Source of the DNA: Caulobacter sp.
GTDB taxonomy: Bacteria; Pseudomonadota; Alphaproteobacteria; Caulobacterales; Caulobacteraceae
Assembly: GCA_028291265.1 (NCBI GenBank)
Contig: JAQGIK010000030.1
Location: forward strand, 1 to 44,212
Length of the DNA stretch: 44,212 nucleotides
Reading direction: 5' to 3'
Part shown: positions 29,801-33,762 of the stretch, in pieces
Numbering within the stretch: position 1 is the stretch's first letter
Layout: each line of letters starts with the position of its first letter
Program-made: the position numbers and the translations under genes
Notes under the pieces: generated by a model
What the model was told of the DNA's origin: nothing
The model's database searches: none
What the model saw: the letters and a program-made list of their open reading frames with translations, nothing else

Positions 29801-32469
29801 CCGTCGCTGAGCGTGGCGCCGGCCGGAATGCCGGAGACCGCCAGGGTCAGGGATTCCGTGCCGACGGCCGCGCCGGACAGGGCGGCGGTGACGTCGATGT
29901 GGATGGCGCTGTCCTCGCCCCCACGGACGTCGGCGGCGACGATGGTCGGCCGGTGGGCGGTGTCGGAGGTGGCGTTCAGCCCGTCGACCGTGAACCGCTG
30001 GCTCCAGATGCTGCCGCCGCTGCCGTCGTAAGTCTGGCCGTATTCGCTGGTCTCGTGCTCCCAGACGACGATGAAGCCGTCGGCGGTGGCGGCCACGGAG
30101 GGCCAGCGCTGGTTGCCGACGTCATGGACGGTGTCGACGATGAACTCCTCGTTCAGCACGCTGCCGTCGGCCGCGAACCGCTTGGCGTAGACATCCTGAC
30201 CGTCGGCGGAATCGGGCTGCTCCGAGATCCAGACGACGACGAAGCTGCCATCGGCCAGCACGGCGATCGAGGGATCGGCCTGGGTGCCGTACTGGCCGCC
30301 GTTCACCCGGAACTGCGGCGCGCGCAGGGTCCCGTCGGCGTTGTAGACCTGGGCCCAGACGGCCAGGCCCGACTGGTCGCTGTTCTCCGAACTGAAGGTG
30401 ATGACGAAGCCGCCATCGGGCAACGCGACCATGCAATTGTACTTCTGGTACTGGCTGTAGTCGGCCTGCAGGTTGACGCGCCAGCTGGCCGCCGCCGGGG
30501 TTCCGTCGAAGTTGGTCCCGCCGACCAGGGCCCCGGAGGCGTCGTAGCGGCGGGCGTAGAGGCCCTCGCCCCAGCCGTCGTTGCCGCTGTCCTGGAAGAG
30601 GACGACATAGCCGCCGTCGGCCAGGCCGATGACCCGGCCCTGGTGCTCGGAGCCGTCGGAGGTGTTGACGCTGTCGGCGACGCTGACCCGGTACTCGGCC
30701 CCGACCTTGACGCCGGCGGCGTCGAAGCGCTGGGCGAAGACGTCGTAGCTGGTTCCGCCCAGCATGTAGTAACCGCGGTAGACGGCGACGAAGCCGCCGT
30801 CGGCCAGGCCGCTGATGGCGGGATAGATCTGCTCGCCGGCCGTCGTGTCGTTGAGCCGGAATTCAGCCCCCGACTTGCTGCCATCGGCGTTGAAGATCTG
30901 GCCGATGGAGACGTAGTCGCCGTCGCCCGACTGGTTGTAGGCCCCCCAGACGACGACGAAGCGGCCGTCCTCAAGGCGGGTCAGCTGCCAGCCCGAGTCA
31001 TAGGGCTGGTCGCCGGCCGTGGTGGTGTTGACGATGAACTCGCCGCCGGCCTTCGTGCCGTCGGCGTTGAAGCGCTGGCCGACCAGGCCGAGGCCCGAAC
31101 CGTCGCCGCTGTTGTAGGTGGTCTGGCTCTGCCAGACGACGACGTAAGAGCCGTCGTCGTCGGCGGCGATCTGCGGCATCCGCTGGTTGAAACCGGTGGC
31201 GGTGTTGACCAGGTTCTCGCCGCCGACGCGGACGATGGCCTCTTCGAGCGCGTAGGTCTTCTGCACCACGGCGAACCCGTCGCCGTCGCTGTTGTTCGAA
31301 TGCCAGACCAGCTGGAAGCCGCCCTCGAAGGCGCGGATCTGCGGCAGATACTGGTCGCCGACGAAGACGCCGGTGTTGGCCATCACCTCCCCGCCGACCT
31401 TGTCGCCCTCGGCGTCGTAGCGCTGGTAGAAGACCCCGGCCCCGTTGTTGTCGGCGCTGTGCCAGACGACCAGGAAGCCGCCGTCGCTCAAGGCCGAGAT
31501 CTGGGCGCCCTCGCGGACCGGGCCGTTCGACTGCGAGCCGCCGGCGTAGGTGTTGATCTGGAACTCGGCGCCGGCCGGAACCCCGCCGGCGGTCAGGAAG
31601 CGGCCGAAGACGCCGTACTGGTCGCCGTCCTGGCCATAGCTGGACCAGACGACGACGACGCGGCCGTCCTCGAGCACGGCGGCGGTCGGCCAGATCTGCT
31701 CACTGGGGGCGTACTGGCTGATGCGGAACTGGTCGGTCGCGACCGTGCCGTTCGAATTGTAGAGCTTGCCGAAGACATCGACCGTGCCGTCGACGTGGCG
31801 GCTGCCGTACAGCATCAGGAGCTTGCCGTCGGCCATGACGACCTGGCTGTTCCAGCCCTGCTCGTTGTCGGTCGAGGTATTGATCAGGGTCTCGGTGCGG
31901 CTGTTGCCGTTGGCGGCCCCGTCCCAGCCGACGAAATCGCCATTGCCGTCGAAGCGCTGGGCGTAGACCCGGTAGGTGCTGGCGTCGCCCGGCCCGCTGT
32001 TGGAGGCCCAGCTGATCACGTAGCCGCTCCCCAAGGCGGTGACGACCGGGTCGGCCTGGCGGCCGTTGGTGGTGATCGGGACCAGGGTCTCGGCCCCGAT
32101 GGCCGCGCCATTGGCGCCGAACAGCTGGCTGTAGACGCCCTCGCCCGAACCGTCCTGGCCGTCGAAGCTGTCCCAGACGATGACGAACTTGCCGTCGCTG
32201 AGCACCGCGACGCGCGGGTAGTACTGGCTGCCGGCCGTGGTCGTGTTGACGTGGGTCTCGGCGGCGCCGGGCGTCGCGCCGTCGGCCGAGACCTTGTTTC
32301 CCGAAGCGTTGTAGCGCTGGAACCAGATGCCGCCGGCGGCGTCGCCCCCCTGGTCGTTGGAGATCCAGACGATGATGTAGCCGCCGTCCGGCAGGGTCGC
32401 CACCGAGGGGTAGTACTGGTGGCCGGCCGTGGTGGTGTTGATCTGGGTTTCAACGCGCTGGTTGGGCAT
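14518..32469 (-). CDS. Giant RTX surface protein, 5,983 residues
   Basis: One open frame of nearly 18 kb, probably a calcium-binding adhesin or surface-layer-like protein of about 600 kDa exported by a type I system. Order seen: six groups of seven blade-like repeats (residues 7-2780) with cadherin-like domains after groups 2 and 4; a beta-helix region (2781-3108); RTX repeats and an internal RTX C-terminus-like segment (about 3119-3448); 15 VCBS-like repeats (3574-5353); a cadherin-like domain; 43 RTX nonapeptides (5500-5886); and a 97-residue serralysin-type C-terminal domain. No N-terminal signal peptide, as expected for type I export. Start: ATG at 32469, with AAGGA at correct spacing; the frame is open 105 codons further but that part is proline/arginine-rich and lacks repeats. 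No HlyB/HlyD/TolC genes are nearby. Ligand and exact role are unknown. Confidence 0.95.
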   Translation of the reverse strand: MPNQRVETQINTTTAGHQYYPSVATLPDGGYIIVWISNDQGGDAAGGIWFQRYNASGNKVSADGATPGAAETHVNTTTAGSQYYPRVAVLSDGKFVIVWDSFDGQDGSGEGVYSQLFGANGAAIGAETLVPITTNGRQADPVVTALGSGYVISWASNSGPGDASTYRVYAQRFDGNGDFVGWDGAANGNSRTETLINTSTDNEQGWNSQVVMADGKLLMLYGSRHVDGTVDVFGKLYNSNGTVATDQFRISQYAPSEQIWPTAAVLEDGRVVVVWSSYGQDGDQYGVFGRFLTAGGVPAGAEFQINTYAGGSQSNGPVREGAQISALSDGGFLVVWHSADNNGAGVFYQRYDAEGDKVGGEVMANTGVFVGDQYLPQIRAFEGGFQLVWHSNNSDGDGFAVVQKTYALEEAIVRVGGENLVNTATGFNQRMPQIAADDDGSYVVVWQSQTTYNSGDGSGLGLVGQRFNADGTKAGGEFIVNTTTAGDQPYDSGWQLTRLEDGRFVVVWGAYNQSGDGDYVSIGQIFNADGSKSGAEFRLNDTTAGEQIYPAISGLADGGFVAVYRGYYMLGGTSYDVFAQRFDAAGVKVGAEYRVSVADSVNTSDGSEHQGRVIGLADGGYVVLFQDSGNDGWGEGLYARRYDASGALVGGTNFDGTPAAASWRVNLQADYSQYQKYNCMVALPDGGFVITFSSENSDQSGLAVWAQVYNADGTLRAPQFRVNGGQYGTQADPSIAVLADGSFVVVWISEQPDSADGQDVYAKRFAADGSVLNEEFIVDTVHDVGNQRWPSVAATADGFIVVWEHETSEYGQTYDGSGGSIWSQRFTVDGLNATSDTAHRPTIVAADVRGGEDSAIHIDVTAALSGAAVGTESLTLAVSGIPAGATLSDGNGHSFTATAALTGVDVTGWTLSGLSITPAQDSEADFTLRIRATSTDSATGDSVTNEDLVAVIVDARADAMEIGGRSERVNSYTAGDQLFDVGGDQIARSPLASWADGSYVVVWQSRDQDGSEWGVFGQRYDSAGNAVGTEFQINSFAAGTQMEASVVTLAGGGFVVTWSSFGQIAPTDVTSDPYYSYLDVFSRVYDAAGNPGAASHVNTYSPFASYQMHSDITALSDGGYLIAWHSEPQDGSSYGVYAQRYDASGQAVSRDGVSAGADEFRLNTTTASEQSWPSIQGLPGGGFVVVWNSNGQAGGASHDVVVQRFDAAGQPVGAEAFVNQTITGQQYHPNVTVLADGGYLILWQSDNGDGSSWGAYGRVYNADGAARGDQFLVNRVTVGDQSEPQAVALADGGFFVAWQGQSEDMYGYGVFGQRFDAEGDAVGGEFPLDASRTYGEQAAPFLAAGANGSLIAVWQGHDPASDGYWGDGSSWGVFGTRFTLDGQPAAPTGGEGQVNSKSAHDQSGADIATLDDGSYVVVWRSAPSRGAGDISSNGVFAQRYSAAGAPVGPEFTVNTTLTGDQANPQVAALAGGGYVVTWQSSQGDGSGYGIFAQRFNAAGVAVGTESQVNSGGPGNQYDAQITALTGANAGGFVVTWHQDNGEVEARVFDAAGNPVGADFTVNQQIPVLNGGDSAEYLPAIAATADGGFVIVWRDNEDGNGVGVFGQRYSVSLSGGTVTPLGGFQPDGSAAAGNFRVNAETYGNQFDPKVLGLAGGGFVVIFQSDYADSSGPALVGQIYSAAGARVGSEFVIPSHVAGTQTAPDLVALPDGSFLVTWQSDHNDGFEGYDVFVKRFAADGHVLNEEQRVNSYGAGYQGDPAISVVGDGFTVVWTSTGQDGSGNGVFQQHFSFDLGPNGGAVADRPNLVAGDASGDEDTAIALTVSAGLADTDGSETLTLEVSDIPVGATLSDGNGHSFTATAADRTVDIAGWTLSGLTVSPAADSDADFTLQLRAQSRETSSGDVAWNTDSIRVTVNSVAEVQLPYNDEFDVNTNVPGTQSDPHVAAFDDGSYVVVWTSDGQPGGPGDEIVARLFNADGTPRSAEFTVNTYHDYYENHADVTVLAGGDFIVSWTQLDDSGFGIFAQRYDAAGARLNLDGSAGGSVVRINDTQARDQYWPEVTALADGGWIVTWQSMDQEAAPGDPGDETWGIYAKRYAADGSVVQMYDTGGAAANEVRINVTVAGHQQHAGVVQLAGGGFAFTWYAPDASAGGQYLRLYDASGHPVTSLGAAGELLVNTTTANEQGAESGPITALADGGLVVVWHSQAQDGSGYGIYGQVYNADGTTRGGEFHVSSYAYDSQQEPQISNLPDGGFMVVWTSANQDGDSWGVYGQRFDATGDAVGAEFRLNETTAGDQSTPAIAVQPDGSGVIVVWEGTDGSSYGIQGKRVPLPDAATELAIDTAGVEQQVNSYTTSEQQAPSVTKLDDGSYVVVWQSNGQDGSSWGVYAKHYDSDGDAIQLTAANGDPLWVLDGNGDPILVPDGQGNQVQVPLTEFRVNDYSNSEQRNANVVATADGGFLVVYQSYGNGAAGDGDWGVYARKYDADMHLQMLTDAAGVSVAELRVNSFTSSTQEAVKAVLLADGSVVVTWQSHTVDGDTWGIASHRIDANGHLIGASDTVVNTTTTDQQLSPAIAALAGGDYVITWSSYNHDGADWGVYAQRFNADGTRDGPEFLVNTQTDSTQIYPSVAGLTDGSFVIAWQTSTGADSDNSGYGIAGQRYDAAGVAVGGEFLINGVGYQDQTGVTLVAAPDGGFVVAWTSYLADGSSNGVVARRFDADGHATEPYGDDVLVNSYSLNDQSAPAIAMLDRGFVAVWHSQGQDGSGYSIEMQRFQGQGLEPPPLLVDAAHGGDSNLDLIFTTLQEALDAAEDGDTVILKGGTYNLSATAVVDVDDLRIKNAVGETVIINGPAGGAALEIGSGLNITLRGDAVERLVFNAGAGADAAVDFLGLNSGTEILRVTINANGDYGLRFGGGQNGVTVSDSIFGGTASAALVLVRGTASGVAASTGVNVLDSLFSGTGGSGLVTEATGGQILENVFGGDFAEGFAALVAWAAGGDIQDNSFSGPGAGAWFYDLASAYAESTFIGQNAFPAGWTWVQQRDGVFSTLKEALGAAQAGDTVQATAGDYSSELGLTVADDNLIINAPAAATGIVLTLGPGVTTVTFNDAAAIDVTGNSAGNIVHAGSGADSVHGAAGDDQLDGRGGNDQLFGDAGDDALTGGGGDDTMQGGADNDRYIVSIGEGHDTVADASGAADVLALYTTNFGGGDSLVLSGAAGSTTATFNGDASANVTATGIETVEVTLDNNDGVTLTGAIGAASVRIAGGAGANVIDAGGLSSATAITFTGGRGADSFTGSAGLNDTVDYSAETDPGNVTVNLAAGTATDTHGEADTLSGVENVITGAGADSITGSSVANRLEGGAGNDSLAGGGGRDSFVFRSGFGQDVISDFAAGNEFLRFDAAVFATVADVLAAASASGGDTVITAGVNTVTLTGVSLAQLGAWNIDILGSNDGPTLRAGVPSATLREVGANVAGTAASTVALTPDDVDGTVSYDASALAAGGWVQSPAGVWTKDGVYGQAVLTTASNSLAYALDNARVATQALQTGQTVTEVFTVPAIDDGGLTTTRPVTFSIGGSNDAPVGVVDTGTAVEAGTAAGSNATGNVLTNDTDVDAGDAKAVSAVSFGATSGTVGAGLNGAYGTLTLNADGTYSYAIDNANAAVQALRTAAQTLAETFTYVVRDTAGATSSTTLTITLQGANDAPIAVADTGIANEAGVAAGSNATGNVLTNDTDVDAGDSKTVSALNGGTVGSALNGTYGALTLNADGSYSYAVDNANAAVNALRTTANTLTDAFTYTMTDAAGATSSSTLTVTVRGTNDAPIAVADTGTAVEAGVVAGSNGSGQVFTNDTDVDTGDSKTVTGVSKGATNGTVANALQGDYGYLQLYSNGTWTYVVDNANATVQALRTAGETLTDTFGYTMRDTAGATSASTLTVTIQGANDAPVGVNDTGTAVEAGVVAGSNATGNVLTNDTDVDGGDSKTVSAISGGTVGSAQAGTYGSLTLNADGSYSYAVDNANSTVQALRTAAQTLSDVFTYTVRDTAGATSTATVTITVQGANDAPVAVADTGTAVEAGTAAGSNASGNVLTNDTDVDAGDTKTVSALSGGAVGTALAGAYGSLTLNANGTYSYAVDNANATVQALRTASDTLTDSFTYTVRDTAGATSTATLTITVQGANDAPVAVDDAGFASLGVDGGPANDAAGNVLDNDTDVDSGDTKTVTALSGGTVGSALAGQYGTLTLNADGSYGYVIDELDPAVVALGPTDSISETFTYTMTDTAGATDTAVLTITVFGANETPVAVADVGTAVEAGVAAGSNAVGNVLANDTDEDTGDSQTVTLVKFGATTGTLGSALAGDYGSLTLNADGSYSYAIDNSDAAVNALRTASDTLTEVFTYTMRDTAGATSTTTLTITIQGGNDAPVAVVDAGTAVEAGVIAGSNAVGNVLTNDTDVDAGDAKTVTGLTGGTVGSALAGTYGSLTLNADGSYSYAADNANAAVQALRTAGQTLSDSFTYTVSDTAGASSSTTLTLTIQGANDAPVAVADTGSATEAGVAAGSNATGNVLTNDTDVDAADGKTVSALSGGTVGSALNGTYGALTLNANGTYSYAVDNANAAVNALRQASDTLTDVFTYTVTDTAGATSSTTLTITVHGANDAPVAVADTGTAVEAGAAAGSNATGNVLTNDTDVDSGVGKTVSALSGGTVGSALAGAYGSLTLNADGSYSYAIDNANSTVQALRTAAQTLTETFTYTVRDTAGATSSATLTITVRGANDAPVAVADIGSATEAGTAAGSGASGNVLTNDTDVDGGDSKAVSALSGGMVGSASAGAYGSLTLNANGTYSYAVDNANAAVNALRTSGDTLTDVFTYTVTDTAGATSSTTLTITVHGANDAPAGVNDAGSATEAGVAAGSGASGNVLTNDTDVDSGDSRTVTAVNAGPPGSALAGQYGLLTLNADGGYSYVVDNGNAAVNALRASGDTLSDSFTYTVTDAAGATSTASLTIAVHGANDAPIAGDDAGAASKDGNGVPVDAVGNVLTNDADVDGGDAKTVTALSGGAVGTGLVGQHGTLTLQADGSYRYVTDESDPAVLALGPTDSLTETFTYTMSDTAGATDTAVLTITVFGANEAPVAVADVATAVEAGVAAGSNPSGNVLGNDTDDDAGDTQEVTQVQFGATVGTLGSALAGAYGSLTLNADGSYSYVVDNANATVNALRTAGDTLTETFTYTMRDAVGATSTTTLTITLQGANDAPVAGDDLGSATDGGPNGSGNVLTNDSDVDGGDAKTVSAVASGTVGSAFAGQYGTLTLNANGTWTYVVNGANAAVAALGASQTLTDSFTYTVRDMAGATDTASLDITVHGINDAPVLDLQVSRGGAGTVVGFGDSTGAVAIIPADVLVDDPDDAVMASATLKLTNPASGDRLGIGNAAALAALGITASAYDTVTGVLTLTGPASESAFQQALHLVTFNSINASPPLGDRLIQVTVTDGLATSNVAVATVQVVARMTLYGGTGADNLTGNVGGDTLLGRAGDDVLKGMGGNDLLNGEAGIDRLYGGDGADRLIGGDGADSLYGENDNDNLSGDAGDDKLFGGDGDDTMAGGTGKDVLTGGNGGDTMRGDDDDDTLNGEAGIDRLYGGNGVDRLNGGVDGDFLYGDAGDDTLTGFDGDDTLTGGTGADKIYGNLGNDRAYGGDDNDQILGDAGADTLNGDGGDDKVYGGDDNDVINGGTGNDFLRGDAGDDKLTGADGNDDLGGGDGLDNLNGGIGADILHGDAGDDQLSGDAGADKLYGGDGTDKIYGGDDADQAWGDAGNDTILGQLGDDTLWGGAGLDSLYGGDGADQVHGGDDADTLNGDAGNDSLWGDAGDDRMLGGDGDDVLIGGIGLDTMTGGSGSDRFVFTAITDSAPGGADRITDFNGALDTVDLSAIDANTGLGGNQGFAWAAAFTGHAGQAVLTYSTVTKVTTLNLDNNGDGVSDFALTFTGQISNASGFIL
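14812..15972 (-). repeat. 43 uninterrupted RTX nonapeptides
   Basis: Residues 5500-5886 are 43 consecutive nine-residue units of the GGxGxDxLx type with no phase break (43 x 9 = 387 residues, which matches the coordinates exactly). Such units fold into a calcium-filled parallel beta-roll outside the cell. Confidence 0.92.
15973..16410 (-). repeat. Cadherin-like domain before the RTX array
   Basis: Residues 5354-5499. It starts NDAPVLDLQV like a VCBS unit but diverges into an Ig/cadherin-like stretch ending VTVTDGLATSNVAVATVQVV, directly before the first RTX nonapeptide. Confidence 0.6.
16411..21750 (-). repeat. Array of 15 VCBS-like repeats
   Basis: Residues 3574-5353; pitch about 119 residues (356 bp). 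Each begins NDAP or NE(T/A)P and contains GNVLTNDTDVD, a TLTLNADGSYSY strand, ALRT and FTYTVRDTAGAT. Units start near 21750, 21383, 21036, 20668, 20309, 19955, 19598, 19232, 18880, 18530, 18176, 17822, 17468, 17111 and 16750. Unit 3 is the most diverged, with GSGQVFTNDTDVDTGD. Confidence 0.85.
22125..23115 (-). repeat. Internal RTX block with an RTX C-terminus-like segment
   Basis: Residues about 3119-3448. Six or so GGxGxDxL nonapeptides (22930-23115) precede a second short set near 22350-22460. At 22125-22365 there is a segment reading DSFVFRSGFGQDVISDFAAG to LAQLGAWNIDIL, the pattern that normally closes type I-secreted RTX proteins. Here it lies in the middle of the protein. Confidence 0.65.
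23148..24129 (-). repeat. Parallel beta-helix-like region
   Basis: Residues 2781-3108. It begins with the N-terminal pattern of pectate-lyase-like helices (TLQEALDAAEDGDTVILKGG) and repeats it later as STLKEALGAAQAGDTV. Between them are short asparagine/glycine-rich coils such as ILENVFGGDF and IQDNSFSG. Such folds often bind or cleave polysaccharide; no catalytic residues can be assigned. Confidence 0.6.
24130..25440 (-). repeat. Blade group 6 (seven repeats)
   Basis: Residues 2344-2780. The first repeat has DDGSYVVVW and is followed by a longer insertion with repeated GDP and LVPDGQGNQ segments; the seventh ends in QRFQGQGLEPPP, where the repeat style stops. Confidence 0.75.
25441..26694 (-). 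repeat. Blade group 5 (seven repeats)
   Basis: Residues 1926-2343. The first repeat has DDGSYVVVW; the seventh ends in GKRVPLPDAATELAIDTAG. Confidence 0.75.
26695..27066 (-). repeat. Cadherin-like spacer domain 2
   Basis: Residues 1802-1925, with GDEDTAIALTVSAGL, SDGNGHSFTATA and GWTLSGLTVSP. It is the partner of the spacer at 29575-29954. Confidence 0.7.
27067..28302 (-). repeat. Blade group 4 (seven repeats)
   Basis: Residues 1390-1801. The first repeat has DDGSYVVVW; the seventh ends in QHFSFDLGPNGG before the second cadherin-like domain. Confidence 0.75.
28303..29574 (-). repeat. Blade group 3 (seven repeats)
   Basis: Residues 966-1389. The first repeat has ADGSYVVVW; the seventh ends in TRFTLDGQPAAPTG. 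Confidence 0.75.
29575..29954 (-). repeat. Cadherin-like spacer domain 1
   Basis: Residues about 839-965, with GEDSAIHIDVTAAL, SDGNGHSFTATA and GWTLSGLSI. It is closely similar to the spacer at 26695-27066, so the two arose by duplication. Confidence 0.7.
29955..31221 (-). repeat. Blade group 2 (seven repeats)
   Basis: Residues 417 to about 838. It opens with a DDGSYVVVW strand and its seventh repeat ends in QRFTVDG before a cadherin-like domain. Confidence 0.75.
31222..32451 (-). repeat. Blade group 1 (seven repeats)
   Basis: Residues 7-416. Seven repeats, mostly about 55-60 residues, each running from an E-F/T-x-V/I-N-T segment through a DGG-F/Y-V-V-V-W strand to QRF/Y-D-A-x-G. The seventh ends irregularly (KTYALEEAIVRVG) instead of the usual xAxGxxVG. 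Confidence 0.75.
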
Positions 32470-32482
32470 CGGGGGCTGTTCC

Positions 32483-32614
32483 TTAGACGCAGGCCGCCGC
32501 GCGGCGGTGGGCCGGGCGGCGGGCAAGACGATGGGAATAGGGGAAGCGGGCCGCGCCGAACGCGCCGGCGGGGCCGGATGCGCGCGGAAGCGACGACGGG
32601 GCAAATTCAAGCAT
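32483..32614 (-). CDS. Possible 43-codon leader peptide of the giant gene
   Basis: ATG at 32614 with GGGGAG six bases upstream, 43 codons, TAA at 32485-32483. The stop overlaps the AAGGA ribosome-binding site of the giant gene, whose ATG is 13 nt further on. The peptide (MLEFAPSSLPRASG...) is proline/arginine-rich with no known family. Its position suggests translational coupling; it may also be chance in GC-rich DNA. Confidence 0.35.
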   Translation of the reverse strand: MLEFAPSSLPRASGPAGAFGAARFPYSHRLARRPAHRRAAACV

Positions 32615-32666
32615 GCGGTACTCCCCCAGCGACGCCGCGACCGCTGGGGACGGCCGCGACGTCTGG

Positions 32667-32718
32667 TGAGGCGCCCCGGTGGGATGGCGCGCCTCAGGGC
32701 CCTACACACACCCTGAGG
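32667..32718 (-). promoter_or_regulatory. Mutually exclusive hairpins upstream of the giant gene
   Basis: The segment 32689-32699 can pair either with 32667-32674 (TGAGGCGC with GCGCCTCA, 8 bp) or with 32711-32718 (CCTCAGGG with CCCTGAGG, 8 bp). If transcription of the giant gene begins upstream of 32720 this could act as a leader switch. GC-rich DNA makes chance pairings common. The rest of 32615-32892 holds no other gene I can support. Confidence 0.25.
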
Positions 32719-32730
32719 GCAGGCCGGGGC

Positions 32731-32749
32731 TGTAAACCGCGTGTGAACA
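32731..32749 (+). promoter_or_regulatory. 11-bp-phased direct repeat between ridA and the giant gene
   Basis: tgtaaac (32731) and tgtgaac (32742) are spaced exactly 11 bp apart, the helical phasing used by PhoB/OmpR-type regulators. Some 30 bp around it nearly match the site upstream of the response regulator at 36382. It lies 144 bp before the ridA ATG in the same orientation, and 262 bp before the giant gene in reverse orientation. Confidence 0.55.
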
Positions 32750-32892
32750 GAACGTCGTTTTCCGATGTCGGGCGGCCGACGCAAGGCCTTGCGGGGCGCG
32801 GATTGCAGGCGCGCCTTCTGGCCTTATTGTCCCTTGAGCCACTCGCTGCGGCGTTGGCGTTTCAAGGGGCGGTCGATGACAGGCGGGACGGC

Positions 32893-33330
32893 ATGACGCG
32901 CGCCCATGAGCCGCCGGAGCCGGTCGGGCTCTACCAACCCTTCGTCCGCAGCGGCCGGGTGCTGGCCCTGTCGGCGATCAGCAGCGCGCGGAACGGCGAG
33001 CTGGTCACGGGCAAGTTGGGGCGCGATCTCGACCTGGCGGCGGGCCAGGCCGCGGCGCGCCAGGCCGCCGAAAACCTGTTGGCGGTCCTGCTGGGCGCGG
33101 TCGGGGGCGATTTTTCGCGGGTCGAGCAGGTGCTGTTTGTCCGCGGTTACGTCAATGCGGCGGACGATTTTGCGGCCGTGCACAAGGTCATCGACGCGGC
33201 GTCGGCGCTGATCGTCGAAAGGCTGGGCGACCGGGGGCGGCATGCGCGGACGGCGCTCGGCTGCGCGACACTGCCCAACAACAACGCCGTGACGCTCGAG
33301 GCCACGGTCATACTCGCCGACAGCGCGTAG
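32893..33330 (+). CDS. RidA/YjgF-family protein
   Basis: A 145-residue cytosolic protein of the Rid superfamily, whose best-known members hydrolyse reactive enamine/imine intermediates. Seen: an opening Y-x-P-x-V-like segment (LYQPFVRSGRVLALSA), GELVTGKLGRDL, ARQAAENLLAVLLGAVGGDFSRVEQVLFVRGYV, and a C-terminal LPNNNAVTLEATVIL matching the subfamily annotated as chorismate-mutase-like. Position 125 or so has Asn rather than the Arg that canonical RidA uses to bind the substrate carboxylate, so deaminase activity is uncertain. The ATG at 32893 is chosen because the longer upstream frame is an antisense shadow. It runs toward the DUF2867 remnant. Confidence 0.88.
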   Translation: MTRAHEPPEPVGLYQPFVRSGRVLALSAISSARNGELVTGKLGRDLDLAAGQAAARQAAENLLAVLLGAVGGDFSRVEQVLFVRGYVNAADDFAAVHKVIDAASALIVERLGDRGRHARTALGCATLPNNNAVTLEATVILADSA

Positions 33331-33340
33331 GAGCAGGCCT

Positions 33341-33699
33341 TCAGAGCCGCTTCGCCAGCACGGCTCGTCCATCAATGCCCGAACGCCGCGCCGGTGGAAC
33401 GGGACGATGAAGAACAGATAGAGCCGTCCGGACAGGTTGTGGACTGAGCAGAGGGTGGAGACCACGACGCGCGCGCCAGCGCCGTCGGCCCGTTTCAGGA
33501 CCGACAGCCCGAAATCCAGGTGTCGGGGGTTCCGGTCGGCGACGATCTCGGTCTCGGTGATGGAAAAGATCGGCCAGGGACCGATCCTGTCGCCGATCCG
33601 GTAGGCTTCGCGGATCTCGGGCCGAATGATCTGGGCCACGGTCGGAACTTCCAGGCCGGCCAGGCCGGCAACGGCGTTGCGGGCGACCAGGGAGGGGCT
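33341..33699 (-). pseudogene. DUF2867 family remnant with a C-terminal frameshift
   Basis: Seen in one frame: SLVARNAVAGLAGLEVP, then IGPWPIFSITETEIV, HLDFGLSVLKR and SVHNLSGRLYLFFIVPFHRRGVRALMD, the full core pattern of DUF2867 proteins. Two defects: an in-frame stop at 33700-33702 removes the usual N-terminal 40-50 residues, and after RALMD the frame no longer reads like the family and stays open antisense to ridA down to 32824. In the neighbouring frame the end reads GRAVLAKRL and stops at 33341, 11 bp from the ridA stop, as expected for a normal convergent gene. A one-base shift near 33360-33367 explains this. It may be a pseudogene or a sequencing error. A GTG at 33639 could still start a shortened product. 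Confidence 0.6.
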
Positions 33700-33762
33700 T
33701 CAGCGATTGAGGTGACAGGGCGTTCAATCGCGCGCTTTGGACCCTGACGCTCCTTCGAAGGC

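Noticed and set aside
32470..32784. N-terminal extension of the giant protein to 32784
   Set aside because: The 105 extra residues are proline/arginine-rich, have no repeat character, and a good ribosome-binding site precedes the ATG at 32469.
14440..33330. Very long open frames on the plus strand opposite the giant gene (for example 14440-18987 and 25777-33330)
   Set aside because: They are antisense shadows. Their valine/alanine/glycine/aspartate-rich repeats merely mirror the coding repeats, and the minus-strand frame has recognisable domains throughout.
32824..33340. Read-through of the DUF2867 frame antisense to ridA
   Set aside because: The sequence loses all family character after RALMD and only mirrors ridA; a frameshift explains the end better.
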